Assembly (NCBI GenBank): GCA_038501785.1
Contig: JBAMJR010000004.1
Coordinates: 1,364,001 to 1,428,000 of the forward strand
DNA from: Myoxocephalus aenaeus
Taxonomy: Eukaryota > Chordata > Actinopteri > Perciformes > Cottidae
DNA length: 64,000 nt
Direction of reading: 5' to 3'
Part shown: positions 33,749 to 58,678 of the stretch, in pieces
How the letters are laid out: each line of letters opens with the position of its first letter
Position numbering within the stretch: the first letter of the stretch is position 1
Notes under the pieces: model-generated
The model's database searches: none
What the model was told of the DNA's origin: nothing
Seen by the model: only the letters and a program-made list of their open reading frames with translations
Made by a program: the position numbers and the translations under genes

Positions 33749-36700
33749 AACTCTCCCTCAGTCTACACACTGATGCTTCCACTCTGTCACTTTCTCTCTT
33801 TTCGACTTTCTGTATATTTCAATTTCACTTTTTTGCCTGTTGCCAAAAAGGTGAAGAAGAAAACATTTCTGTCCCAATACTGTGGCTCTTTCTTTCACTT
33901 GTCCCCCAGCCCAAGGCATTATGCAAAGCTAACAAAAAAGGATTGTTAGCAATGCCTGTCTGTGCCTCCATGCTACTTTCCATTCACTTGAGAAGCTTCC
34001 CTTTCTTCTCTGCGATTAGCAATCATAACTGCTCCTGCTTCAGACACACTGAACCTCATAAGACTTGGCTTCAGGGAGTTAACAACAAATACTTTATTAT
34101 TTAATGTTGTCATGTTGTTATTCTTCATTTTCTATATTCCTTCCTCATGATGGATTTGTAAGTCTGGCATCTCAACGCCCACAGAGCCTACGACCTGCAG
34201 CTGAAAAGAAAAGAAAGAGGCATTCTCACATACACCAGAGAAGCACTCCCCCAACCCCCCAAGACAGGCACCACTCTCTACTTAGAGATGAAAAGCATTC
34301 TGGGACGAAATAGGAAGGCTCCCATCAACACAATCCACAGTGGATTTCCTATGGGCCAATAGTTAGGAATCATCTTAAGTTTTAAAAAAGAAAAGCAAAG
34401 TTGTCTCTGCTGTTGCTTTTTGACTCTCAAATGTGATTGTATACCCTCTGAGTCTTAGTTTTGTCTGCATCTCCGTTTATTTTCCTGAGCTGCTTTGGAT
34501 AGGCCTCTCCTCAAAATGTCAGCCGTCACATAGCTCCTGGATGAATCATATTTATGTGGAAATGTATCTCAAGTAAAAAAAGAGAAACTGACTTTGGTTA
34601 GTGTTTGGCACAGGTGCCCTGTCTTTCTAGTGCCGGTTTTCTACAGTCCGGGACAAGTTATGGAACTTCATACAGTTAACTTCAATGGCTTTTCCTCGCA
34701 CAAGCCTGTCACTTAATGTGTAACATCTTCCAAAAGTGGCTTTTTGTGCAAGCCTCGGCTTGAGAAAAGAGCCAGTGTGTCATGCAAATCTTGCTCGCAC
34801 AAAGAAGGCTAAATATAATGGCGACGTTGTCATACCGCCCGGCCCTCGGCCTCCCCAGTGTATTCTAATTGGTTCTCTGTAGTTGGGTTTGAGTCTGTCG
34901 GCATGCTTTACGTACACCTGCATGTCATTCCAAAGGACTGCTCAAGGCTGAAAACAGCATGATTTACAACCAATTACCTGACTGCGGAATGGAGTAGCAT
35001 GGTACAGATAAGATCTAACATATGAAATACAATAGAAAAGTTGAAGCCAATCATTAGTTGTCTGTTATTGAGCAACGTGGCACTCCCTTTCCAACTCATA
35101 ACCAAGTAAAAGATGGGTAAAAACAATACTTTCTTGTTGCCCGTCATATGGACCTCATCAGTGCAAGTCTTTCATCCAAAATTAGATCAAGTCACACATT
35201 CTGCCCACAATTTGATATGATTTGATAAATTAAACCAGTCCCACAAATATAAGAACTCTATGAAAGTTAAAGCAAAACAGATAAATCACCATCGTTAACA
35301 CGTCTGCTTTTTTTTTTAACACTATTATTAGCAGTTTAAAGAGTCAAAACAACCAAAATGAGATGCCTTCAATTGCCTTTTAAATATTGAACCGATGCAT
35401 GGGTTTTACAACACCACTACACAGCATGCTGATCATTCACAGGGTCCATATGGTGAGCTGAGCCGCCTCATGAATGAATGAATGAATGGACCGGTGGAAT
35501 GCTGCTCATAGTTTTTTTTTTCTTTCTCCCACCCCCTACATACTCTCAACCCGCCCATAATACACCTCTGCAACGTGAGCATTATATTACGCAACGCCAG
35601 TATTGTGATTTTATTAGTTGAGTGGTAGTGACAATCTGCATAACATCACTTTCTTACACAACACAGGAGTGGTCACCCTTACAAAGCTGATCAGTTTTTC
35701 TAGCAGCGGTGGAGGCTCCCATGTAATGTATCCCTGATGGATTAAGGCTCTGGTTAGTGTGCACAGAACAGAACAGGCACTCATGGATAATGGAAGAAAC
35801 CACAGGCGGAAAGGCCGGGATTGATGGGGGGAGGGGGGGTGGTGGTTAGTGTAATTAGTGGGGTACCTGATGTATGGAGAGTCGTGGCATGCGAGGGTCA
35901 CTCCAGGGGGCAAGAGGCCCCATGCCTCCCTTTTACTCAAACTGAAACACCTGATCCTACGCCTGTCAAGCTTCTTAAGATTTCAGTTAACTAAGTTCTG
36001 GTCTGAGACACGGGGGTCGACCCCAAATGCATTTCAGGCGGCCTAAATAGAGAATCTGTGTTGTGTATGCAGGTTGCATGTCACTGTGCTGCAGCTTAGT
36101 AAACATGCCTTGTTCAATAGTCCAGCTTCCTATAACAAACACTGATAAAGAAATGATGAGCCGTTCAGATGTTACTCGGTCTGTGTGATGTCTTCCTGAC
36201 TCACATCACCAGTTGTCATTGTTGCCCTCTGTTTTGTATTTGGTTGCTATGACTTTCCTATTAAATTCATAGAAACAGTGTAGTACTTAGCAACTGTTTT
36301 ATGAAAGAAGTCAGAGATAAACTAGCCCCCAGAAAATATCTGTGAAATCTTGAAATAATTTCAGCATAATACAATAGTATATGTTTAAGTTAGCCTTATC
36401 TTAAAGCTATCAAATATGAGTAAACCTATTTGTGATCCAAGTCACTACTTATTTTATGAGGCAGCTTGCATACTATAAATGTGAAATTAGGTTGGATTGT
36501 AATGTGAGGCCAGTGAGGCATTTAATGAGAACTCAACTCTGTCACCATGCTTGGTGGAGATGACTTGCATTTGCCTCTCTTCGTGTATTTGGTAATAAAG
36601 TCGGTGCATTCCACACCCAAATCAGCAGCGGCATGTGACCACAAGGGAAGCACAGCCCCGACACTGCAAAGGGAAGTGCGCTTTCATATTTGTGTTTCTA

Positions 36701-39700
36701 CTAGTGTGTCTTCATGCCAACTTAACCTCACTGGACTTTTAGTTTGACTTAAAAAAAAATCCCAAGAAGTTCCTTTGAGCGTCTGCATCTGTTTTCATTG
36801 CAGAGTTACCATTAGAGGTAACCGCTTCTGTTTCAAAGTAACGATGAGGCAAATTCTTTATAACATTTTTTAAGGAACTTTAAGTGCTGGTTGTATTTCT
36901 GCAGATGTTGACGATCAATGTCGTTAGAGAAACGATCAAGGGAATCTGCAACAGGAGTCCAGAACATGACTACTGACAACTCATAAAGTTTGACTGAATA
37001 AGCTCTTCCTTGTTTATGCACGTCTGAATATCTAGTGGTGTAGTGGCGTGTGGTTTTTGGCGAGTGTTTCCGTGTCACTGGGTACTAGGGTGATGGCCAG
37101 AGGATTCACTGGTATGTCTTGACCTCCCTAGGACCATTTTTACGACCCCTCTCATTATATGAGAGAAGGGTGGCTGTGTGTTCACCATGAATTAACAATC
37201 CACACCGCAGACTTTCACAAAAGAATGGCTCTTACATTTAATCGGCCAAGACTACTAAAAACCTGACTGGGAAAAACTTTTCTTTTTAATGCTTTCATTT
37301 AGATTCTCATGGCCATATCCACTGCGTAAAATGCATACCGACTCCAGGGTTTTGCACCATAAAATGTGTCCTAGCAATGCAAGACTGAATAGAGAGAACT
37401 GGTTAAAATTTCAGTTCATCAATAACGCGTGACCTTTTCAAAATAAGCATCTCATATGAACACAGTGATTCACTTGTATCGGCAGAGGAGGTGTAGTGTT
37501 GGTTTGGTCGCCATCGTTTCATTAGTATGAAATTAGTTGGTTTCTTTCAGCCGCAGCCACCGATCAAAGTCTTGACACCAGACGCGCTCTGCACAAGTAT
37601 GCAGTAACCAGAGCCAATTGGTGATGGACACCAAACACCCCATCACAGAACTTTAGGGGGCCCCGAATAGGCTTCTATTCATCTGCCTGTACAAATCACC
37701 GCCCGGGCAAAGAGCCATATTATCTTAGCTGCCCTTTCTAGTGCCCTCCTGAGTCATTGGCTATTGTGAGCCAAGAGCTGCTGTCTGCACCCCAGAGTGC
37801 ACAAGTCTGACTTGAATTACCATTAGATTTGAGTCCACTATGGATGTCAAATTTAATTACATGAACCTAGAATGTTGTATAGGTCCACACAATATATATT
37901 CTATCTATAGTTTCTATTTAAGTGAGAGGGTTTTCTTCAGTTTGGTGTTAGTATCAAATGTGAAATGACAAATACACGATTACAGAGACCAGATTCAACA
38001 TAACATCTCGGTAGACATTTGTTTGAGACAGGCGTTATTGCACTAGTTAGTATGTATGATAAGTAAATGACGCCTTCCTGGGCTGCCATTGATCTTTAAT
38101 GCATATTTTTCAACTGCAAAAACATGGTAGCTGTCCTGAAAATGTCATATTTCTTGTAATTAAACTAACCTGAAAGGAGAAGTAGCACATCCAGCTGCAG
38201 GGCCACAATTCCTTTGATACCTACAATGCCTTGTTTAAGTGATTGTGTACAATAGTAGGGAGTACTTGTAGGCGAGGTGTCCTGCAAACTGAGCTCATCG
38301 TGGATATTCTTTAATATGACCGCAACCGTGAGATGTAGCCAACAAGACGACTCACTTTAAGTAGTGAAACTCTGATCTGATCAGTAGAGGCTCCACACAC
38401 AAGGGCTCTGCAGCTCTCTCTCTCTCTCCATTAGGCTCTGGTTTCCCCATCATGAGGAGTTGGTTCATTAAGTAAGCATGGCTCCAGGGTTGAATTCACA
38501 CTCGGCCTGCCCTCTCCCATGACCCCACTTGCCGGTCGCTACACACGCACACGAGTGCAGGTTAGCATAGCCCGGCCTACACGCATGTACAGTCACACAC
38601 TTCTTCTCTACTTCTCACTGTCGAGGTGCTTTCTGAGCCCCGACGGAACACATCTCACTTCAGCCAAACGGGACGCTGTAACAACCTTTACACATGGCCG
38701 TCATACTCCTCCACTCCACACTCTGTCTAACAACCACACTCGCTCAAACTTTGCTTCATTGCCACGCCCAATACTCAGTGTCAGCCCGAATCAGTAAAGC
38801 AATCTGCAAAACTGATCAAGAAGAACATTCCCCTCTCCTCTGACTCCCACCACCAACACCAGCCACTCTTGCCTGCGGAGGCCCAGTTGTGCTCCACTGA
38901 CTCTCCGGGATAAATGGAGATAATGGGAGTCATATGCTAGCAGTTGGTTTGGGGCAGCTCTACATGCAACTGTTATAGTCCTCATGTAGTCATGGGGGAG
39001 ACAACACGGTAAAGTAACAAAACATGACTAAACTGGTTTAACATTTCTTTATCAAAGTGGTAACGACCGCCCCATCATTTTCTTTTATGATGGGTCCCTT
39101 TTTTGTTTGCACAAGTTACTGTCCCACAAGACTAATTTAACAGCACACTTGCACCCTTCTATCTAATGCATGTTATAAGAGTGCAACCACCCTTGCTCAA
39201 TATGAAACCACATGTTTCACGGGCAGGATAACAGTCGGCCTGGCAGATCCATTAGCTTCATGTGTCGCTCCACAGCAGAAGGCTGTCATTAGTCAGGAGT
39301 TGATTGGGAGTAGGATCTGAACCACGCTGGTGCTCTCTAATTGGATGCTGTCAGTGTGTTTGGTGGTTGGCTAATGACTGAGAGAAGCTCAAGGCCGAGA
39401 TCACTGCAGGTATTCCTCCTTTTTCCCCCTCTATGATAAAGTAAACGTAACTGGATCTGCCAGTCATTTACCTAGATGTGTCCCATGCATCAGGCAACAT
39501 CAGAGAGACTGAGTCGAGCAGACATGACGAGACATGTTGAGCACATGGACCATCTGCCTTACATGGAACTCCCTCCAAGTGTCTTTTAAGAGTTTGTGTT
39601 TACTGCCACAACTACCGTCTGTGCTTTACCATCTGCAGGGTGCATGCAGTCGATGGGGCAACCGCAGCCCCATGTATGTTCCTTCTCTATTCATACTTCT

Positions 39701-40615
39701 TAGCCACATCTGCAGTCATGTGCTGTGAGTGATGCCTTTTCCCGGATTAACTGAACTTTGCTTTCTGTTACAGCATGTTTAGATTCCCATATGTTCTGTG
39801 GATTATGTTGACAATCCAAATGTTCCATTAGTTACAGTGTTAAAGAAACTATTTCACATATGGCAGCATGTTTTGTTTGACAAAGACGGTAGTTTTTATA
39901 GGCATGTAGCTATATGGAGAACTGAGTGGTTAAGTTGCTATAAGTGTTAGGGTGGTGAAAATGCTGAATGGAAAATCACAAGTCAGCACTCCCTTTTCCC
40001 AACTATGTCAGCAGTGAAATTTTGCACAAAGTAGTTAAATTAAAGAGTGTACAATTATTGTTCTGAATCTGTAAATGAAGCACAAATGTCTATTGGGAAG
40101 TAACAATAAGCGAAAACATTTAAAAGGAGGTGTTTAATGTTCTCCATCCGGTCTTAGCACCATGCATTGTGCAAACAGTACTGGATGGGACCTGCTTCTA
40201 GGAATTTATATAAGCCTTGTATTAGATTGTTGTCTTCAGTAGATTTATGAATAAAAAATGTAAAAGTATTCATTTAAAAATATGAAAGCAAAACCTAACT
40301 TAATTCAGGGGCCAACTATTTTTGTTGGGAGGCTGGACTGGGCCCATTGGCTGCTTTTTGCCTGCCATTGCTTTAGGCTCTGCTTGACCTGTTTTATAGG
40401 TCCATTTCTTTGCTCGTCTGGTCTATCAGCCAGACGCACCCAAAAGGTTTTTTTTTCTTACTTCCTCTAACTTTTATACCGGTGGAAGCAGTGTGGGAAA
40501 GTGGAAATGATGTGGGTTGCAATGTTCTTTCTGTTGTGTCCTAGATTGGAACCCAGTGTCGGCATTTTAAATGAGAATTCATATTTACTTAAGTCATCTC
40601 TTTCCGTCAACACAG
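31386..40615. other. FAM53B intron 1 (9.2 kb)
   Basis: A long first intron without recognised exons. It contains a GT repeat at 33715-33746. Several compositionally balanced patches with TAAT-type words (34770-34960, 37540-37870 and 39220-39420) could be conserved regulatory elements, but I cannot test this here. Confidence 0.4.
33715..33746. repeat. (GT)n microsatellite
   Basis: About 16 GT units in FAM53B intron 1. Confidence 0.95.
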
Positions 40616-40816
40616 GGATCGGCCGACGTGTGAGAGACACCCTGCTACCTCCGCCGCCACCGCCATCAGCACTTGAGGGCTGCTTTGCAGATGGGAGGTC
40701 ACCAACCGGTCGCCCGTTTCTCCCAAATGCTCTATCTGACCTCCACCCTCATCTAAGATGGCTGCCTGTGGCCTTTTCCCGAATGCGGACAGACTGGAGC
40801 AGAGCTGCGTGTTACC
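40616..40816 (+). other. fam53b: FAM53B 5'UTR part of first coding exon, with upstream ORFs
   Basis: The exon begins after the acceptor TCAACACAG at 40615. Its 201-nt leader carries three upstream ATGs: 40691 (21 codons, stop 40754-40756), 40758 (21 codons, stop 40821-40823, context AAGATGG) and 40783 (out of frame, stop 40864-40866, overlapping the main ORF). Confidence 0.7.
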
Positions 40817-52857
<12,041 letters not shown>

Positions 52858-53700
52858 ACATTGTATAGGAGATTTAAAAAGAGTGAGTCTGGACTGTTGA
52901 AGAAAGTTATTGGACATTGAGGATGTACCAAGAGATGGCTATTAGGAAACGAGGAAAAGGGTGGACTTTGAAAGGGAAAGAACAGGGAAGTGATGGATGA
53001 TAAAGGATGTTGTTAACGACTGCCTTTTTAATGACACATTTGCCTTGAACATTCTCACTGTTTGAATCAAGAAGCAGTGACTTTAGTTTTTTTTTATTAT
53101 TGGGTATTCAGCTTAACTCAGGAGCAGGAAAGTGAGGGTTAGTCTTAAAAAAAAGAAAGATCCCAGCCCCCACTGTCTTTACAACCTGATGACCTTTCCA
53201 AAGTCAGCTAACCTTAGGTTTGTAGTACTGTAGCACTAGCTGGGCTCGCCTGTATTTAGCGTGAGTTTTTATTTTTTTTCTCAACGATAGTGGGGGTCAG
53301 GGAAGGGGTGAAACAGGGAGGGGGGAACAACATGAAGACTCTTACCCTTGACTTTCCTCTTTGTCTTTTGTGCACACATGAAAATCTGATATTTTTGCTG
53401 AATGTAGGCTCAATAAGCTTTATGAGGAGTTTGGAAAATAACAGTGCCTTCTTTTGGATGTTTGCTCTACCGGTTCTCTCGCCTCAATCGAAGCCACCTT
53501 TTCTGACCTTTTTTGTAGTTTCTTAATATGCAAATTGTATATTTGAATTAAACACAGAATCTCAAGTTTTCAGTTCTAATATCAATGTATATTTTTCTAA
53601 GTAACTGTTTTTTATGAGTTGTTTATGAAGGAGGAAGAATACAAGGCCTTTTCTCTAACCGAATGGACATGAAATAAATGTACAACCTGCACTCGTATGT
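52858..53700 (+). other. fam53b: FAM53B 3'UTR
   Basis: Sequence from the stop codon to shortly after the AATAAA at 53673-53678. No competing ORF is recognised. Confidence 0.6.
53673..53678 (+). terminator. fam53b: FAM53B polyadenylation signal AATAAA
   Basis: The canonical hexamer lies about 815 bp after the stop codon, followed by TGT/GTTT-rich sequence (GTATGTCTGGTTT) about 20-30 bp downstream. Confidence 0.6.
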
Positions 53701-56700
53701 CTGGTTTAATTTCAGCTCATTGATGAATGCTTGGTATGATGACAGATTTCACTTTGACACATCAAAGGTCTGAATAAGCTGCAAAGTTTCCAGATACCAT
53801 TTAGAAGTTTTGCCCACTTCCTGCTTCACATTTCAGAAGCATTTCACTGAGGCTCACTCATTCAAACGTCATTGTTTTGAATGTCCATAGATGCATTTTT
53901 GACATCCTTTTGTTTCGGTACTTTACAGCATATGATAAAGACGGCAAGTTCAGTAAACATCTGTGTAATGCCCTGTTGTTGCCAACCAGCCCCAAACAAA
54001 AAAGCAGGAAGTCTAGACATGAATTTCCCCTGGTCTGTAACCCAGCATTGACCAGAGGATGTGATGTCAGGATAAAATGTCCCGGGACCTGTTTGGCAGA
54101 CGGACATAACAGTGTGTACCTCCCTGGGATGTCCTATCATGTCGCTCTTATGTCTGTCCAAGTCACAAAAAACAAACTTGAAGCACCTGCCACCTATTAT
54201 AAGCCCTACGTCTTTGTGGGTCTCTGTCTTTAAACAGCATTAAAGGTGTGTGTCGTCACTATTACTGGCCACCGGGGAAGCTGAATGCTGACATAAAGAG
54301 ATAGGACAGATTGTTTTTCCAACACCGGGAGGAAAGCCCTGGCTGCAGAACAGTGTTTACGTCCAAAACAGGATGTTCCAGCCAGTTGCAGCTTTTCCTT
54401 CAATCATGGCCTTGAAGGAAGGTGAACTCAGACATCTCAACCCTGAGGTGTTGGCTTACACAAACACACACCCAAACACATACACACACTCGTTCAAAGG
54501 CCCTGAAATGGATACCGAGTGTGCTTGGCTTGTCTATGCAGAAAATCTGTCACCCGGCCCATAAAAACTGTATTAGCTGTCACTTTCTCATTTCCAATAG
54601 GTGAGAGGTTGTCTTGCCGTCTCTAGATGTTGCAACAATAAGGATGAGTCAATGAAAAGAAGTTTAGACGGCTTAAATGTAGAGGATGTAAAACAAAAAC
54701 CATCTCAGACATCTGTTCACGCCTCACTTCTGACTTGACACAAAAAGGCTGGAAACACAAAATCCCGTTGCCATCAACAGCAGTCTGGCTGCTTGCTCCT
54801 CCCAAAGGTCAGTGAACTACACACACAAACACACACACGTTTCCTCCCTAACAGGAAGTGGGGGAGTGAGTTAATATCTGAGGTAAAAGCGCTATAAATA
54901 GGGAGCATTGTAGTTGCTGCGGACAAATGTAGACATTGGAGAGAGGGAGACAGGAAAGGTCATGTTACACACACATTTACAGCGCCCTGGACTGCACAAA
55001 GCCTCGATTACATGTGAGAAAACATTGGCTGTGTTTTCAAAGCAAGCTGTGTTTTACGCTGTCAGCAGAATAACTTGAACTACCCTTTGAGAACTTCAGA
55101 GGAGGTCAGAATCATGGCATCACTTATCTCAGCCTTTTAAGGTGTAATCTAATGTTTATGTTCAACTAAGTGGAAACCACGCTTGCATCTTAACTTTAGG
55201 AGAATATTTCTTCTGAAATACTGATGCATTTTAGGCCTCTAAGACTTGTTCTCCTCTAGTGAGTGTATTTGTGTTTTGGGTGAAGGTTGCTCTTTTTGTT
55301 GTCAGGGAAAATTTACATATGGGTTGTCAAAAACAGGGCTCTTTATCTTTATCTGCTCAAGAAGAGCAGATAAAGAGCCACAGGAAAAGAAGAAAAAAAA
55401 ACTGTACAAACTGATAATAACTCTGAAAAGCAACATGATTACAAGTAAGTGAGTTTTGTTCTGAGTATCAACATGGTCATTTATCAAAATAATTGACAAC
55501 TTTGATCAACATGCAGAGAACCCCTCCAGCTTACTGAAGATACATGCTGTACTTTGGGTTGGATATATTAATGTCCCTGCCCAGACAGCTGCGCTTATCT
55601 GGTTCTGCATGTGTACTTGTTAGTACGTGCGCGTGTTAGCAGACAGCTATCGTAGTTAGACAGGTGGCCGGCAGTGTCACATGTCACCGATTGACAAATT
55701 CTCCACTCAAAGGTGGCAGAGTGCAACCCAACACTTTATCACCATGGTTCCCATGAATGCTTCGCCCTCCTCTCCACCTCTCCACCATTTACATCTTCAT
55801 AGCACGCTGTAATAACTGGTTTTGTGATATGTCAGCCACCCAGGAGTACCTGGAAATCCTGCTTTTTTTCCCTCTTTCATTTTGAAGATTCACACGTGTT
55901 AAAGCAAATGTTAAAGCCACTATGCTCCCTGTTTGATGAAGGAAAAGCTATTTAATATGTATTCTTGCAGGAATCAGATGTGGAGTCCCATAATTTGTTG
56001 AAATCTCACGAGGAGGTTTGGCTTTATAGGTTCAAAAACAATTCACTAACAGTTTGTTTGTCTAATGAGGAATAAGGACACGCATTAATCATCTATTTTG
56101 TCTCCTTCAGCGTCGATGATTACCGTACTTATGATGCAAAATGTCTCTACAGAGAGAGAGCAGGCTTTTTCTCGCAGCTGACAATTTGAGGAACAGATAA
56201 TGAGATAGTGAGGGTCACCTGAACACTACTTGTTGTTGACTTGCTCGAGATAAACGTCTGGAAATGCTTGTAAATGTAACGGAGTTTATGGGGAGCAGAT
56301 GGCAACATTGTGTGGCGTTGATGTGCTTTGTGGTTTTCACAGCAGCTCATTCAAATCAAGTGTTTCTCAAAGAACTGATGCTGCCAGCCCTGCTAAGTAC
56401 TCCTATTATAAAAAAAGTACCATAGGGCCACAGACTATTTGACAACACATATGCTGCCAAGCATTTATTCCATTTTGGAAATGTGTTTCCATGTCAGCCA
56501 AACATTTCCCATTCTGCGTGTGCTGTGAATGATAGAATATGAGAGAGGAAAGTGGGATTTTTACTCAGTGGACAGACACATGCTGAGAGAGAGGAAGCAC
56601 ATGCCCCCTTTTTTTGCGATGAATCCTTTTTCTTTTGTGAGCGAAAGGGTAGCACACACAAGAGACTCCCTGTTGACTTGCTACATACACAGTGATGACT

Positions 56701-58678
56701 GAGTACCAAACAATGGGGGACTGAAATAGACATGTTGTTGCGGCGGCTGGTCCACATCCATCCATTACTACAGTCACATCTGGGTCGACTAGTGCTGCCT
56801 GCAAGCCCAGGCGTGAGGCTGCTGCTCATGAATCAAGATGAAAAATCCAATGTGTAGTCAATGTGAATATCAACATAATGGACACTTCCTGAGTAAAACA
56901 TGAAACGAATGAATTGCTCTAGCTGCTCCATGACAAATATGGCATTTGTCTGTCTGTTATACAAATGATAGCCTTTACGCAACAGCTTCGTTTGTATGCA
57001 GCAACTCAAATAACCCTTTCCATAAAATTGCTGAAGACATGGGGCACCGGGTTAAATCACTGGATCACGCAAAGACAGGGTAACCAGCTCTGTATCACTG
57101 TTCTGTATAAAAACCTTGATTTATAATCTGGCTTCACATCAGCTGCTCTGTCAGTTAAAATCGCTGAGGTTTGTTTTCCAGCTCCAGTTTACGATGCGAG
57201 TGACCCGAGCAGACCGGGTTGAGTCAGGACATTTGAGCTGGAGTCAACGTGGAATCAGCCATTACTATCAGACAGCAGCCAGCACAGCTGCAGCCTGCCT
57301 GCTTACCTTTGACCTGGGGTATAAAGGTAGTGGTGGGGGGTTGTCATTTCAGGAGTCTTGCCTTGGTCATGGCTAATAGAGGCTGAATTGGAGAGACTAC
57401 CACCTGGGGTGATAATGGATGTGAAGTGAGGCCTAGTTTGACATGAATTTCTAAGATTAGGCTATTTATTATAACAAGTTAAATGTGGACATACAAATAC
57501 CAGAGTTTTAGAGATCAGGGTGTTTGACAATTACATTAATTTATCTCAATATGTTGAGGTAACAACTATCCCTTTGGGGTGTTCTAACCTCTCCTGCACA
57601 TTATATGCGTTTGTTGTTATATACTTTTGTTTTTATCACTTCCTTTTGTGCTAATAATAATAAACTAAACCTCTCACTCAGTGTGTTATTATCTGAGCTT
57701 TTTGGGTGGTTTGTTGATATAGCCGTGCTGACTGTGAGTGCTTTTAGTGCATCTGACATGATGCACGTATCGTGTCCCACTGGCTAACTCGCGGCCGCTG
57801 CTCTCACACGGCGGTTATAGCTAATAACGCTGTCCCAACTCGCTATTTACTAGCTCTTTCAGCACTTTCCCTATTGTTTGCACTGTTAGCTCTGTTTACA
57901 TCGTTAGCTATGAGTTGAGAGCCTTTGAGAAGCAATAGAAATGCTCCCAATCTCGTATCTTGTACCCATTGCACATCGGATGAACAGGTTGTAAGAGGTA
58001 AAAAGTAAACAAACTTTTTCAAAGCGTGTGTTTGTCATTAAAAGACTCCGGAAAGGACATTACATTTGATCTTGACCTTTCATAACCGACACTCGCTCCT
58101 TTGAACTTTGAACTCTTAGTTGAGGTGAATGACAAAAACAAAATCAATCACAAATGGGTGCATATGGCAGGTTGGGACAGTGATTATAAATAGTGCAAAG
58201 TACAATTTTACACGTACTGTTGCATATTCTGCATACATGGGCTGCCTGTTTTTTTTCCTGAGTCTGTGTTGCCGCGTGTCTCTGAAACCCAGAATGAAGT
58301 TCTCCATTGTGTCTTTGCTCTTCTTCTGAGATACCATTCACACAATCCATCTCCTTCAGAGACACTTCAGACAGAGCAGATGACCTCCTCTGCAGACATC
58401 TAGTATAGGCGGCTGAAGTGCAAGGCTGTGGCTACTTCCTGGAGATGATACGGACCAGTGTAGACCTGCAGGGACAGAACTTGCAAAAGAATAGGTAAAA
58501 CTAAAGCAACTTTTTAAGCACTATTGTTAAGCTTACTTTCAAAGGTCTGATTGGTCAATTATTTATCTTACAGGGGGAAAACAGCTGAAAGCAAGATGTG
58601 ATATGAACAATTTGTGTTAATATAGCTCTTTCCTGTTTCCCTAAAGAGAGAATAAATGAATAAAGGACACATTTTACA
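53701..58678. other. Intergenic interval downstream of FAM53B
   Basis: 5 kb without a recognised gene. A 12-bp-arm inverted repeat lies at 55347-55375. A short possible terminal exon on the minus strand (58400-58465) is discussed in the findings. Confidence 0.4.
55347..55375. repeat. 12-bp inverted repeat with 5-nt loop
   Basis: CTTTATCTGCTC at 55347-55358 is exactly complementary to 55364-55375. The flanks (GGCTCTTTAT / ATAAAGAGCC) also pair in an alternative, larger register. Confidence 0.7.

Noticed and set aside
33670..34104. 144-codon plus-strand frame in FAM53B intron 1
   Set aside because: Begins in the GT repeat, is Cys/Val/Ser-rich without domain features, and has no splice or conservation signal linking it to FAM53B.
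56494..56829. Minus-strand frame containing LVDPDVTVVMDG after a possible acceptor, considered as an LHPP exon
   Set aside because: Does not match the LHPP sequence I know and has no convincing donor. LHPP is expected further right.
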